From contig CAITYL010000203.1 in NCBI GenBank assembly GCA_903896595.1, positions 1 to 35,345 on the forward strand: DNA of 35,345 nucleotides. The letters are read 5' to 3'. Source of the stretch: an uncultured Lentisphaerota bacterium (GTDB lineage: Bacteria > Verrucomicrobiota > Lentisphaeria > Oligosphaerales > CAITYL01). The notes beneath the pieces were generated by a model. That model saw only the letters and a list, made by a program, of their open reading frames with translations, was not told the DNA's origin and searched no databases. The translations under genes were made by a program, and so were the position numbers. This document shows positions 1-7,525 of this stretch, one piece after another (position 1 is the first letter of the stretch; the number at the start of each line of letters is the position of its first letter).

Positions 1-20
1 CAAATACAGATCAAAAAAAC

Positions 21-62
21 ATCTTCGATTTATCTTCGTGCTCTTCGTGACTTCGTGGTGAA
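21..62. repeat. Short-period CTTCGTG array
   Basis: The unit CTTCGTG/TCTTCGTG recurs about four times with 8-10 bp spacing. A complementary version (CACGAAGA units) occurs at 25966-25993. No protein is evident here. It is one of several short-period intergenic arrays in the window; its function is unknown. Confidence 0.6.
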
Positions 63-112
63 TCCGAACGTTTAAGTGTCACAAGGTACTAGCCTGAATT
101 ATTCATGAAGAG

Positions 113-226
113 TTTTGTAGGCCTTTGGAGACACAGCTTCCTCCGCATTCCGGCGGAGCCGGTGTAGCAAAGGGCTTGTAGCCCGTCGGGACGCCGCCAG
201 CGCGATACAATCGCTTTGCTACAAAA
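113..226. repeat. Nested inverted repeat upstream of the EFR1-like gene
   Basis: An outer 8-bp pair (TTTTGTAG at 113-120, CTACAAAA at 219-226) encloses an inner 9-bp pair (GTAGCAAAG at 164-172, CTTTGCTAC at 214-222). A further small GC palindrome (CTCCG..CGGAG) lies around 141-157. The structure ends about 40 bp before the first gene. It could be a terminator-like structure or a dispersed repeat; no second copy was found in this window. Confidence 0.45.
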
Positions 227-267
227 AAACCATTTCAACGCTCATGAATTGAAAAGTGGAACTTCGC

Positions 268-1332
268 ATGGACCCGAAACGCGCCCTTATTCATTACTTC
301 ACCGGCACGGGCAATACCGGGCACGCCGTCCAACGGGTCGCCGATGAACTGGCGCGGGCCGGGTATGCGGTGACGCAGTATCGGGTTGAGCGGAAGGGCG
401 CATTGCCGGCCGGGGCGTTTGACCTGCACCTGTTTGCCTTTCCCGTGTACGGCTTTTCGGCGCCGGCGCTATTTTTGCAATACGTGCGGGAACTGCCGGC
501 ACCGCCGGCCGGCACGGCGGCCGCGATTCTGAGCGTCAATGGCGCCACCATGGCCGGCGGGAACGTGATGCCGGGATGCAGTGGCGGCAGCATGGAGACG
601 GTGGCGCGCGCGTTGCAGGGCAAGGGCTATGACGTGTTTTTGACCGCCGCGGTGAGTTATCCGGCGAACTGGACGCAGATGATGAATCCGGCCGGCGCCG
701 CCGACCAGCAGCTGATTTTTGCGCAGGCGGCGGCGGAGGTGGCGGCGTTTGCCGCGAAATTGCTCCGGCATCATTCGGGGCGAGGCGGATCCGGCCGGAT
801 GTCGAGCCTGGTGGCGGGAGTGGTAGCGTTTGTGTTCAGGCTTTATGGCCGGCGGGTGCTGGGCAAGCTTTACGTGGCCGACCGGCGTTGCACCGCCTGC
901 GGCCAGTGTGTTCGGAACTGTCCGGCCGGGACCATTCGGATGGGTGGCGCACGGCCGGTGTGGCGGGGTAATTGCCAGGCCTGCAACCGGTGCATCAACT
1001 TGTGTCCGACCCAGGCGATTCAGACCTCGGTGGTGCGCCTGCTGGTACATGGGCCGATTCTGGCGCTGGCGGAGGTGGTGCTGGCCGTGTTGGTCGTGGT
1101 CTATGGCTGGCCGCTGACCTCCGGCTGGTCGCCGGCGGCCCGGGCGGCGGCGGCCGTGGCGGCGATTGGCGTCCTGCTGGTCGTCGTGTCGTTGCTGCAA
1201 CTCACCCTGCTGGAAGGCGTTTTGGGATGGTTGGAACGCCGGTCGTGGCTGCGGCCGCTGTTCGAGATGAGCTTTACCCGGCGCTTCCGACGTTATCTCG
1301 CGCCCGGGTTCGGTCCGCTGTCCGACGGTTAG
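268..1332 (+). CDS. EFR1-type flavodoxin/ferredoxin fusion with C-terminal membrane segments
   Basis: The N-terminus carries a flavodoxin FMN-binding loop (YFTGTGNT, about residues 10-17). It is followed by two [4Fe-4S] motifs, CxxCxxCxxxCP at about 208-219 and 236-247. This arrangement matches the EFR1 family of putative electron-transfer proteins, whose physiological partner is generally unknown. After the clusters, two hydrophobic stretches (about 265-285 and 292-320) suggest membrane anchoring with the redox domains in the cytoplasm. ATG at 268 is chosen because GTGGA lies just upstream; an in-frame GTG at 256 is the alternative. The gene stands alone, with repeats on both sides, so context gives no partner. 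Confidence 0.85.
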   Translation: MDPKRALIHYFTGTGNTGHAVQRVADELARAGYAVTQYRVERKGALPAGAFDLHLFAFPVYGFSAPALFLQYVRELPAPPAGTAAAILSVNGATMAGGNVMPGCSGGSMETVARALQGKGYDVFLTAAVSYPANWTQMMNPAGAADQQLIFAQAAAEVAAFAAKLLRHHSGRGGSGRMSSLVAGVVAFVFRLYGRRVLGKLYVADRRCTACGQCVRNCPAGTIRMGGARPVWRGNCQACNRCINLCPTQAIQTSVVRLLVHGPILALAEVVLAVLVVVYGWPLTSGWSPAARAAAAVAAIGVLLVVVSLLQLTLLEGVLGWLERRSWLRPLFEMSFTRRFRRYLAPGFGPLSDG

Positions 1333-1369
1333 CCTTATGACATTTTGGACAGGTTCTGACCAAGAGCTT

Positions 1370-1403
1370 CACCACAGAGGACACAGAGGGCACAGAGGAG
1401 GAA
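1370..1403. repeat. Short-period CACAGAGG array
   Basis: Three CACAGAGG units with 9-bp spacing (CCACAGAGG, ACACAGAGG, GCACAGAGG) follow the EFR1-like gene in the 137-bp gap before the next gene. A degenerate relative on the other strand (CTCTGTGTCTCCGTG) appears near 3778-3793. Function unknown. Confidence 0.65.
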
Positions 1404-1469
1404 AACCGGGGGGATCGGTAGCCGTTCCTTAATCGACTCCAGTTCAAGGCATTTGTCGGGGTGGTGGTA

Positions 1470-1802
1470 TTACGGGTTTGCCGGGCCAGCGGCGTCCTCC
1501 AGACTGAACAGCCACCAGCGTTTTTTGGCCTGGGCCTTGCCTCGGGGCTGGCGCTCAAAGTACAGGGTCAGGGTCTCGCCGGTGGCGGCCTGGACCTCGT
1601 ACCAGTGCTTGCGCACGTATTGTTCGGGACTGCCGTGGTGGCAGGGGCCGGTTTCCTTCCAGCAGCGGAGCAGTTCCGCAACGTCAAACCGGCGCTGGCG
1701 CCACGTAAAGGCGGCGGGCAGTCCCGGCTCGCCCGCCGCCATCCGCCCGGTGTCGAACGTGCCGGGCACGGGAACAATGGCTTCGCTGATGAAGTGGGTC
1801 AT
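1470..1802 (-). CDS. Small conserved protein, DUF6504-like
   Basis: This 110-residue cytoplasmic protein has no signal peptide or membrane segment. The pattern of a Trp-rich core (FTWRQRRFDVAELLRCW, then YVRKHWYEV, then a C-terminal RWWLFSLE) resembles the small DUF6504-type family of unknown function. It is rich in Trp, Arg and His. Its ATG overlaps the TGA of the upstream ATPase gene by four bases (ATGA), so the two are probably translationally coupled. No catalytic motif is visible. The family call is from memory of the pattern and is moderate; that the gene is real is well supported by the overlap and the length of the frame. Confidence 0.65.
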   Translation of the reverse strand: MTHFISEAIVPVPGTFDTGRMAAGEPGLPAAFTWRQRRFDVAELLRCWKETGPCHHGSPEQYVRKHWYEVQAATGETLTLYFERQPRGKAQAKKRWWLFSLEDAAGPANP

Positions 1803-2980
1803 TGCGGTGGGGGTGTGGTCGGTGTCAGGGCCATTTTACCACGAAGCACGGGTTCGGCTGGCAGAGCCTCGATCCCTTCCGCCAGGGGGAATGCCCGGTT
1901 TCCTCCGTAGAGCACCACTCCGGAGTGAATGACACCATCTGCCCGCGCCCGCAACAGTCCCGACGCATCACCGGGACGGACGGCAAGTGCGAGCTTGATC
2001 TCGACGCCCACTCGCTGCTGGCCACGATCCACAATCAAGTCCACTTCCGAGCCCGACTGCGTGCGGTGGAACCAGAAACGACTTGAGGGACGAACCATGC
2101 GTTCGAGTGCAATCAGGGTTTCGATGGCAAAACCTTCCCAGCTTGCGCCGCGTTGTGCCCACCGGTCCAGTGCCGCCGCGCTGGAAATTCCGGCAAGATG
2201 GTGCAACAGGCCGCTGTCCCGCAGATACAGTTTGGGCGACTTTACCAGCCGCTTGCCGATGTTCGCATGATAAGGCAACAGGCGACGCACCAGAAAATGG
2301 CCTTCGACGAGATGCAGAATCCGCTCCACGGTGTGATAGCTGACTCCCAGCGACCTGCCCAGGGCGGAGGCGTTCAGCAGGCCGCCTTGTTGTCCGGCAA
2401 GCATGGTCAACAGGGTGTGCAACTGTTCGGGTGACTGATCCAGGCCAAAGCGGGCCAGGTCGCGCTCCACGAACGTGCGCATGTAGTTGCGCTGCCAAAG
2501 GTCCCAGGCCGATTCATCTTCCGCCAGCAGTGCGTCGGGAAAACCGCCGCGATGCCAGCACTGTCGCAACGACATGGCGGGTGTTTCGGATGGCAGAAGC
2601 GGGGTCAATTCCACCACGGCAATGCGCCCCGCCAACGACTCGAAGACTTCGCGTTTGAGCGCTGGATCCACCGAGCCCAGCAGAAAGAAGCGCCCCGGTC
2701 GTTTGCGATCTTCGTCAATGAGCGACCGCAATACGGAAAACAGCGCCGGTAGCCGTTGCGCTTCATCCAAAACGATGGGTTCCGGAAACCGCCGCAAGGC
2801 CCCCTCGACATCGGCGGCAAAGAGTTGGGCATCGGAGGGTTTTTCCAGGTCGAAATAACTGCCGTCCAGGCACTGGCGCGCCAGGGTGGTCTTGCCGCAC
2901 TGGCGCGGGCCAAGAATCAGCATGGCCGGGAACTGGCGCGCCATTCGGGTGAGCGACTCGGCTAGAAATCGGGTGAACAT
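1799..2980 (-). CDS. AAA+ ATPase with C-terminal DUF4143 nuclease-like domain
   Basis: A Walker A motif (GPRQCGKT, residues 24-31) and a Walker B-like motif (PIVLDEAQ, about 68-75) mark an AAA_14-type ATPase. The central region carries a winged-helix-like segment (about 200-235). The C-terminal half matches DUF4143 with a PD-(D/E)xK-like core: GSEVDLIVDRG followed by VGVEIK (about 308-330). Proteins of this family are widespread, often in mobile or toxin-antitoxin-like contexts, and mostly uncharacterised. Its 393 residues are typical. It lies 16 bp after the end of a truncated Old Yellow Enzyme frame on the same strand, and overlaps the next gene by ATGA. This suggests that the ATPase pair was inserted into an older operon. 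Confidence 0.88.
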   Translation of the reverse strand: MFTRFLAESLTRMARQFPAMLILGPRQCGKTTLARQCLDGSYFDLEKPSDAQLFAADVEGALRRFPEPIVLDEAQRLPALFSVLRSLIDEDRKRPGRFFLLGSVDPALKREVFESLAGRIAVVELTPLLPSETPAMSLRQCWHRGGFPDALLAEDESAWDLWQRNYMRTFVERDLARFGLDQSPEQLHTLLTMLAGQQGGLLNASALGRSLGVSYHTVERILHLVEGHFLVRRLLPYHANIGKRLVKSPKLYLRDSGLLHHLAGISSAAALDRWAQRGASWEGFAIETLIALERMVRPSSRFWFHRTQSGSEVDLIVDRGQQRVGVEIKLALAVRPGDASGLLRARADGVIHSGVVLYGGNRAFPLAEGIEALPAEPVLRGKMALTPTTPPPQ

Positions 2981-2996
2981 ACAAGTAATTTAGACG

Positions 2997-3143
2997 TCAT
3001 ACGGCTAAATTGTAATAATCACACTGGCGGAAGTGGAACGCGTTGTCCCGTCGGCACAAGGAATACTGGCACATGGGGGACACAAACACCCGGTTGCGAA
3101 AGGTGACGGACCGCAGGTTAAAGGGGGAAAAAAGCATGCTCAT
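2997..3143 (-). pseudogene. N-terminal fragment of an Old Yellow Enzyme (NADH:flavin oxidoreductase)
   Basis: Reading from ATG at 3143, the first 29 residues (MSMLFSPF... ending SPMCQYSL) match the beginning of YqjM-type flavin oxidoreductases, including the conserved SPMCQYS segment. The similarity then stops abruptly and the frame closes at 2997 after about 48 codons, whereas an intact enzyme has about 340-370. The ATG overlaps the stop of the upstream membrane-protein gene (ATGA), as expected of a former operon member. The rest of the gene is absent and the DUF4143 ATPase begins just downstream. This looks like a deletion or insertion scar. Confidence 0.75.
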
Positions 3144-3451
3144 GTTTTTCGTGCCGCCCAGAAACCGAGGGGCACGCTCCCGGCGATCCACAGCACAATG
3201 GCAATCCGGCGTCTCATTTCAAATTCAGCGAGGGCCCAGTCGGAATACGAACCAGTTCCATTCTTTATCACGGGCACCGGATCCACCAGGATGATGGTGT
3301 TGTGATGCTTGATAAATTCTATTTCTTCATCTGTCGTCCGTTGCAGCCCGAGCATCGGGCCAATCGCTGGCCCAATGGTCCAAATGGTGCATCCAAGAGC
3401 AAGAACCACGCTCCCGATGATCGCCACCGTAATCTTGTACGTTCTTTTCAT
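3140..3451 (-). CDS. Small two-helix membrane protein, unknown function
   Basis: The 103-residue product has hydrophobic helices at about residues 6-28 and 83-99. The polar loop between them is rich in Asp, Glu and Lys, and no conserved motif is recognised. Its stop overlaps the start of the Old Yellow Enzyme fragment by ATGA, which supports a genuine former operon. The upstream region has no strong ribosome binding site. It could be a surviving member of a decayed operon. Confidence 0.5.
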   Translation of the reverse strand: MKRTYKITVAIIGSVVLALGCTIWTIGPAIGPMLGLQRTTDEEIEFIKHHNTIILVDPVPVIKNGTGSYSDWALAEFEMRRRIAIVLWIAGSVPLGFWAARKT

Positions 3452-3510
3452 GCGATGGTGTTACCGTACCTTTGGGTGGGACGGGTTGCCAATCGGCTAA
3501 AAAACGGTTG

Positions 3511-3600
3511 TTATCCGCGCCAATCCGCGTCATTCGCGGTCAACGGTTTTTCGAGCCTCAATACATTTTTACCGCGGATTGCGCGGATAATGCGGATAAA
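3511..3600. repeat. Facing pair of ATCCGCG-type arrays
   Basis: At 3511-3542 units of ATCCGCG/CCGCGTC repeat at 7-9 bp spacing. At 3571-3600 the complementary form (CGCGGAT units) runs in the opposite direction, with about 28 bp between. Together they can form an imperfect hairpin. The left array recurs almost unchanged at 4295-4327. The remainder of the gene-free stretch 3452-3934 holds two other repeats, listed separately. Confidence 0.65.
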
Positions 3601-3669
3601 GCCGAGATTCATTGCGATTCATTCGGCCAGCCCGGCTGTGGGGCCATGGAGCTTGCCTGTGGGGGTGGC

Positions 3670-3749
3670 GGACTCGAGAGACTCGAGGGACAGGAGGGAC
3701 CGGAGTGCTTTCACCGTCCCCAACTCCGGTCTCTCCAGTCCCTCAAGTC
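3670..3749. repeat. Facing pair of GGGACxGGAG/GACTCGAG arrays
   Basis: The left arm (3670-3705) repeats GGACTCGAG, AGACTCGAG, GGACAGGA and GGGACCGGA at 8-9 bp spacing. The right arm (3724-3749) is the inverted form (CTCCGGTCTCTCC, then AGTCCCTCAAGTC). About 18 bp separate them. The architecture is the same as the other facing arrays, but the unit sequence is unrelated. Confidence 0.6.
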
Positions 3750-3850
3750 AATCGCGTCCAGTTGACATCCTCCGTGCCTCTGTGTCTCCGTGAGAGAAAA
3801 TCCGGGGTGCGGCACCCGCTGGGGTCAACCCGGGCGGCGGAAGGCGAAGA

Positions 3851-3937
3851 TAGGGACGGTGAATGGTGACCTATTGGGGAATAATGCCTTCCTGGCGCGA
3901 TCCGGTTGTCGCCCGCTCCCACAATTCACCGTCCCTA
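3851..3937. repeat. Perfect 13-bp inverted repeat ending in a stop codon
   Basis: TAGGGACGGTGAA at 3851-3863 is matched perfectly by TTCACCGTCCCTA at 3925-3937, with 61 bp between. The right arm contains the TAG stop of the minus-strand gene at 3935-4165. The structure therefore begins exactly where that gene ends. It could form a 3'-end hairpin or be a REP-type dispersed palindrome. Confidence 0.6.
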
Positions 3938-4165
3938 ACGCCCTTGCGTTTGCGCCGGTTTGTTTGGCAGCGGCAGCAAGTCGGGATTTAAGGTCATCAC
4001 ACGGTACATGCCATTTAAGTTGGCAATCATGTCCCGGACAAACTCACGCATCGCGGGTTCCGAGCGGATATCGAGACGGTGGGTGGGAATGGCAAACTTC
4101 CAGTACGCCGCGCCAAGTACGCCGGCCAGACACAGGATCAGTAACAGCCGCTTCCAGCTTTTCAT
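3935..4165 (-). CDS. Small protein with N-terminal signal/anchor, unknown function
   Basis: The 76-residue product starts with basic residues (MKSWKR) and a hydrophobic helix (about 7-23), so it is probably exported or membrane-anchored. The rest is an Arg/Asp/Asn-containing tail with no known motif. GC content is in line with its surroundings. It lies alone between repeat arrays, and its stop codon is inside an inverted repeat. The reading frame is short, so the call rests on the plausible signal sequence only. Confidence 0.4.
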   Translation of the reverse strand: MKSWKRLLLILCLAGVLGAAYWKFAIPTHRLDIRSEPAMREFVRDMIANLNGMYRVMTLNPDLLPLPNKPAQTQGR

Positions 4166-4294
4166 TTACCCGCCAGGTTCCGTTTGCACGCCGGCAATCC
4201 TGCGATTGCCAGCGTGGTCGTGTGGTTTCCCGTCATCCGGTGTCGCTACCGTAATCTTTGGCCGGGCTGGTTGCAATCGGGATGAAAGCCGGTT

Positions 4295-4327
4295 TTATCC
4301 GCGCCAATCCGCGTCATCCGCGGTCAA
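4295..4327. repeat. Second copy of the ATCCGCG array
   Basis: This stretch matches 3511-3542 over about 32 bases with one clear substitution (CATCCGCGG here, CATTCGCGG there). The copies are about 785 bp apart in the same orientation. It lies between the small anchored protein and mutS2, in the 345-bp gap 4166-4510 together with the array at 4374-4477. Confidence 0.65.
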
Positions 4328-4373
4328 ATGGGCTTTTTGATTCGGGGGCAAGGTTGTGGGGGTGGGGGATTTC

Positions 4374-4477
4374 ATGGGACGTATGGGACCAATGGGACCT
4401 ATGAGACTCATGGGGGCGCTGACAAAACCCGGCCGCGACCAAGTCCCAGTGGTCCTATTGGTCCCATAAGTCCCATA
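4374..4477. repeat. Facing pair of TATGGGACC nonamer arrays after mutS2
   Basis: The left arm (4374-4415) carries the 9-bp unit ATGGGACCT/ATGGGACCA about four times, then a degenerate unit. The right arm (4441-4477) carries the complementary unit (GGTCCCATA/AGTCCCATA) four times. About 25 bp lie between. The arms can pair over most of their length. The array ends 33 bp beyond the mutS2 stop, so it could act as its transcript end. Confidence 0.7.
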
Positions 4478-4510
4478 TTTTAAACCGGGCCTCGGGCCGG
4501 TGGCCCCACC

Positions 4511-6946
4511 TCACTCCCGGCGGCGGAAGGTGACGAGGGTGATGCCGCCGCCGCCGAGGTCGATGCTGCCTTTGCCGAGGCGGAAATTGGCGACCAGGGG
4601 ATGGCCGCGGAGAAAGTCGTGGACGGCGGCCTGCAGGCGGCCGGAGCCGAAACCGTGGACGATGCGGGCCTCAGGCCGGCCGGAAAAGGCGGCCTGGTCG
4701 AGGTAATGATCGAGCACGGACAGCGCCTCCTCAACGCGCTTGCCGACCAGGTTCAGCTCGCCGGGAACGGCGTCCGGTGGGCGCGGCCGGATGAGCTTGG
4801 CGGTGGTGGCGGGGTCGCGGGCGGACTGCTGCGCATTGCGCCGGCCGATGGCGGCGGCGTCAACGGTGACGTGCAGGCCGCCGGTCTCCACGGTGACCTG
4901 GCGGCGGTCGTCACTGACCCGTTCGATGACCGCATTGGTTTCCAGGGAGGCGACCCAGACGGTCCGGCCGGGAACGAGGTCGGAGGGGGGCAGCGGCTGG
5001 CGGGGCTTGGGGGCGCTGGTCTTGACGGTTTCCTGAAGCTTTTCGCCGCGCTCCCGGAGTCGGTCGCGGAGCTGCTGTTCGGCGCGGGCGTCGGCGGGCG
5101 GCTGCTGGCGGGCGTCGCGCAGGAGCTGGTTGACGTCGCGCTGGGCGTTGTCGACGATGCCGGCGGCCTGGCGGGATGCTTCGTGGAGCAGCCGGCGCCG
5201 TTCGGTGCGCAGGTCGGCCAGTTCGGAGGTGAGGCGGGTCCGGTCGCGGGTGACGGCGTCGAGGGACTCGGCGAGCTGCTGTTCCTGGGCGGCCAGGCGG
5301 CGCCGGTCCTCCTCGACGGTGGCGATGAGGGTTTCCAGGCGGAGATGGTCGGCGGAGAGCAGGCCGCGGGCGCGGTCGAGGATGGCGGCGGGGAAGCCGG
5401 TGCGGGCGGCAATGGCCAGGGCCTGGCTGGCGCCGGGGCGGCCGGGATCGAGGCGGTACTCGGGGGCGAGCGTGGCGGAGTTGAAGCGCACGGCGGCATT
5501 GAGCATGTCCGGGCGTTCCTGGGCAAAGGTCTTGACGGTGCCCAGGTGGGTGGTGGCGAGGGTCAGGGAGCCGGGGATGGCGGCCAGTGCTTCGAGGACG
5601 GCGCAGGCCAGGGCGCCGCCTTCGAGGGGGTCGGTGGCGGCGCCGAGTTCGTCGAGCAGGACCAGGGCGCCGGCGGCGGCGTCCGCGGTCAGAAAGGTTT
5701 GCAGGCGGGCGAGGTGGCCGGTAAAGGTGCTGAGATTGGCGGCAAGGGACTGTTCGTCGCCGATATCGGCGAGGACGCGGGCGAAGATGCGGAATTCGCT
5801 GCCGGGGGCGGCGGGCACGGGCAGGCCGGCCTGGGCGGCGAGGGTGAGCAGGCCGGCGGTTTTGAGGGCGGCGGTCTTGCCGCCGCAATTGGCGCCGGAG
5901 ATGACCAGGGTGCGGGCGGTGGCGGGCAGGTCGAGGTCTAGGGGAACGAGGGCGGTTTCGCGCTGGTCGTGGCGGAAGCGTTCGAGGAGCAGGGGATGGC
6001 GGGCGTCGCACAGGCGCAGGGCGGGGCCGAAGCGGGGGAGGACGCAGGCGTAGTCGGCGGCCCAGTCGGTGACGGCCAGGGCGGCGTCGAGTTCGGCCAG
6101 GGTGTGGGCATCGTCGTGCAGGTCGTCGGCGGCCAGCCGGATGCGGGCGGTGAGGTCGGCCAGGATGCGCCGGCATTCATCGCGTTCCTCCAGGCGGAGG
6201 TCGGTCAGTTCGTTGCCGAGGGTGACGGCTTCCGCGGGTTCGATGAACAGGGTGCGGCCGCTGTCGGAGTGGTCGTGAATGATGCCGGAGGCGCGATTGC
6301 GGAGTTCGCGGCGGACGGGGAGGACGAGGCGGCCGTTGCGTTCGGTGACGTAGGCGTCCTGGAGCAGGCCGGTGTCGGCCCAGCGGCGGCAGACGGCTTC
6401 CAGGTATTGTTGGAGACGCTTTTCCTGGTCGCGGAGTTGGGCGCGGAGCTGGGCCAGGCGGGGGCTGGCGGTGTCGGCGACCTGGCCGTCGTCGTCAATG
6501 GCGCGGCGGAGGGCGGTGCGGAGGGGGTCCGGGGCATGGAGGCGGCCGAGACGTTCGGCGAGGGCGGGGCGGGTGGCGGCCTCCGGGCGGCGGGCGAGGT
6601 CCAGGAGGTCGGCCACGGCATCGAGGAAGCGGCGGCAGAGCAGGAGTTCCTCGGGCGGCAGCAGGACGGCTTCAGGGGCGGCGCGGCGGAGGATCGGGGC
6701 CAGGTCGGGAAAGGCGGGCTGGGGCAGGCGGACGCCGGCTTCCCGCAGGCTCAGGAGGTCGGCGAGGAGCGGATGGGCGGCGGTGGCGGCGGCCCGGCCG
6801 GAGACGGGGACGAAGGCCAGCACCCGGTCACGGCCGGGCTCGCTGGCGGCGCGGGCGGCGATCAGGCGCAGCAGGCCGGGAAATTCCAGCACGGCCAGGG
6901 CGTGCGGGTCGGCCACGGCGGCGGGAGCCGATGTCGAGTTTTCCAT
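4511..6946 (-). CDS. mutS2: MutS2 family ATPase/endonuclease
   Basis: The product of about 811 residues has the MutS2 layout. An N-terminal core precedes a P-loop ATPase (SGANCGGKTAALK, about 347-359; LLDELGAATDP as Walker B and signature). A long coiled-coil (about 520-610) follows, then a C-terminal Smr domain (about 735-805) with the RIVHGFGSG motif. MutS2 acts on branched or collided-ribosome substrates: it has been linked to suppression of recombination in some species and to ribosome rescue in Bacillus. ATG at 6946 is preferred over an in-frame TTG at 6952. It is the last gene of the coaE-rho-zinc ribbon run, about 200 bp after the zinc-ribbon gene, so operon membership is uncertain. 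Confidence 0.95.
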   Translation of the reverse strand: MENSTSAPAAVADPHALAVLEFPGLLRLIAARAASEPGRDRVLAFVPVSGRAAATAAHPLLADLLSLREAGVRLPQPAFPDLAPILRRAAPEAVLLPPEELLLCRRFLDAVADLLDLARRPEAATRPALAERLGRLHAPDPLRTALRRAIDDDGQVADTASPRLAQLRAQLRDQEKRLQQYLEAVCRRWADTGLLQDAYVTERNGRLVLPVRRELRNRASGIIHDHSDSGRTLFIEPAEAVTLGNELTDLRLEERDECRRILADLTARIRLAADDLHDDAHTLAELDAALAVTDWAADYACVLPRFGPALRLCDARHPLLLERFRHDQRETALVPLDLDLPATARTLVISGANCGGKTAALKTAGLLTLAAQAGLPVPAAPGSEFRIFARVLADIGDEQSLAANLSTFTGHLARLQTFLTADAAAGALVLLDELGAATDPLEGGALACAVLEALAAIPGSLTLATTHLGTVKTFAQERPDMLNAAVRFNSATLAPEYRLDPGRPGASQALAIAARTGFPAAILDRARGLLSADHLRLETLIATVEEDRRRLAAQEQQLAESLDAVTRDRTRLTSELADLRTERRRLLHEASRQAAGIVDNAQRDVNQLLRDARQQPPADARAEQQLRDRLRERGEKLQETVKTSAPKPRQPLPPSDLVPGRTVWVASLETNAVIERVSDDRRQVTVETGGLHVTVDAAAIGRRNAQQSARDPATTAKLIRPRPPDAVPGELNLVGKRVEEALSVLDHYLDQAAFSGRPEARIVHGFGSGRLQAAVHDFLRGHPLVANFRLGKGSIDLGGGGITLVTFRRRE

Positions 6947-6954
6947 AAGCAAAA

Positions 6955-7018
6955 GCTGAAATGAAGAAAGCTGAAAGCAGAAATCCAGATTCAGCTTTCC
7001 CGATTCCAGCTTTCAGCT
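6955..7018. repeat. Facing AGCTGAAA / TTTCAGCT array
   Basis: The left part (6955-6985) repeats GCTGAAA and AGCTGAAAGC. The right part (6988-7018) carries the complement (AGCTTTC, then AGCTTTCAGCT). The arrays face each other directly upstream of mutS2. A looser array of CGCAAAGATCGCAGAG-like and TTCTTTGCG units follows to about 7115. No gene is seen in 6947-7152. Confidence 0.55.
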
Positions 7019-7152
7019 CACGCTTCAAATTGATTCCAAAATCAACCGCAAAGATCGCAGAGATAAAACAATCTAAAAATAAGCAAGTTGTTTTTGTGTT
7101 CTTTGCGTTCTTTGTGGTAGAATATAAGGATCAATTTGAACTTTAATTGGAA

Positions 7153-7416
7153 TTAATCCCCGGTGTTGCGGCGGCGGCGGCGATGGGTGCGTCCTTCCTG
7201 CAAGTCGTCCAGGGCGTCCATTTCATCGGGGTCGACGGGGGCGGCATCCGGGGCTTCCTGATCATCGAGATCGTCCAAATCTTCCAGATCTTCTTCGTGC
7301 TTTTTCAACAGCGATCCGGTGATGAGGGCGCCGCACTCCGGGCAGACGCCGCCTTCATCATCGACATCGTTCATGTTGATTTTGCACTCGCAGTATGGGC
7401 AGACGATAATTTCCAT
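7153..7416 (-). CDS. Small acidic zinc-ribbon protein
   Basis: The 87-residue product opens with a zinc-ribbon: CPYC at residues 6-9 (with an extra Cys at 11) and CPEC at 25-28. A very acidic stretch (about 40-72, rich in Asp and Glu with DLDDLDD repeats) follows, and the tail is basic (RRRRR). The small N-terminal ribbon could bind nucleic acid or a protein partner. It follows rho by about 110 bp on the same strand. Function unknown; the Cys pairs and placement make a real gene likely. Confidence 0.75.
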   Translation of the reverse strand: MEIIVCPYCECKINMNDVDDEGGVCPECGALITGSLLKKHEEDLEDLDDLDDQEAPDAAPVDPDEMDALDDLQEGRTHRRRRRNTGD

Positions 7417-7525
7417 GGTGCGGTGATTCCTCCCCTGGCCGGGTGCAAACGGGACTCATTTTGGGATGTTGATTGGACAGCGCGAATCCTAATAGCGGAA
7501 CCGCACAGTTGCAAGTGCGGGCGCC

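Noticed and set aside
4374..4477. CRISPR array
   Set aside because: Units are only 9 bp with no unique spacers, and no cas gene is present. The same applies to all short-period arrays here.
4601..5941. 446-codon plus-strand frame opposite mutS2
   Set aside because: Shadow frame: Gly/Ala/Val-rich product from GC-rich codons of mutS2 read backwards; no domain.
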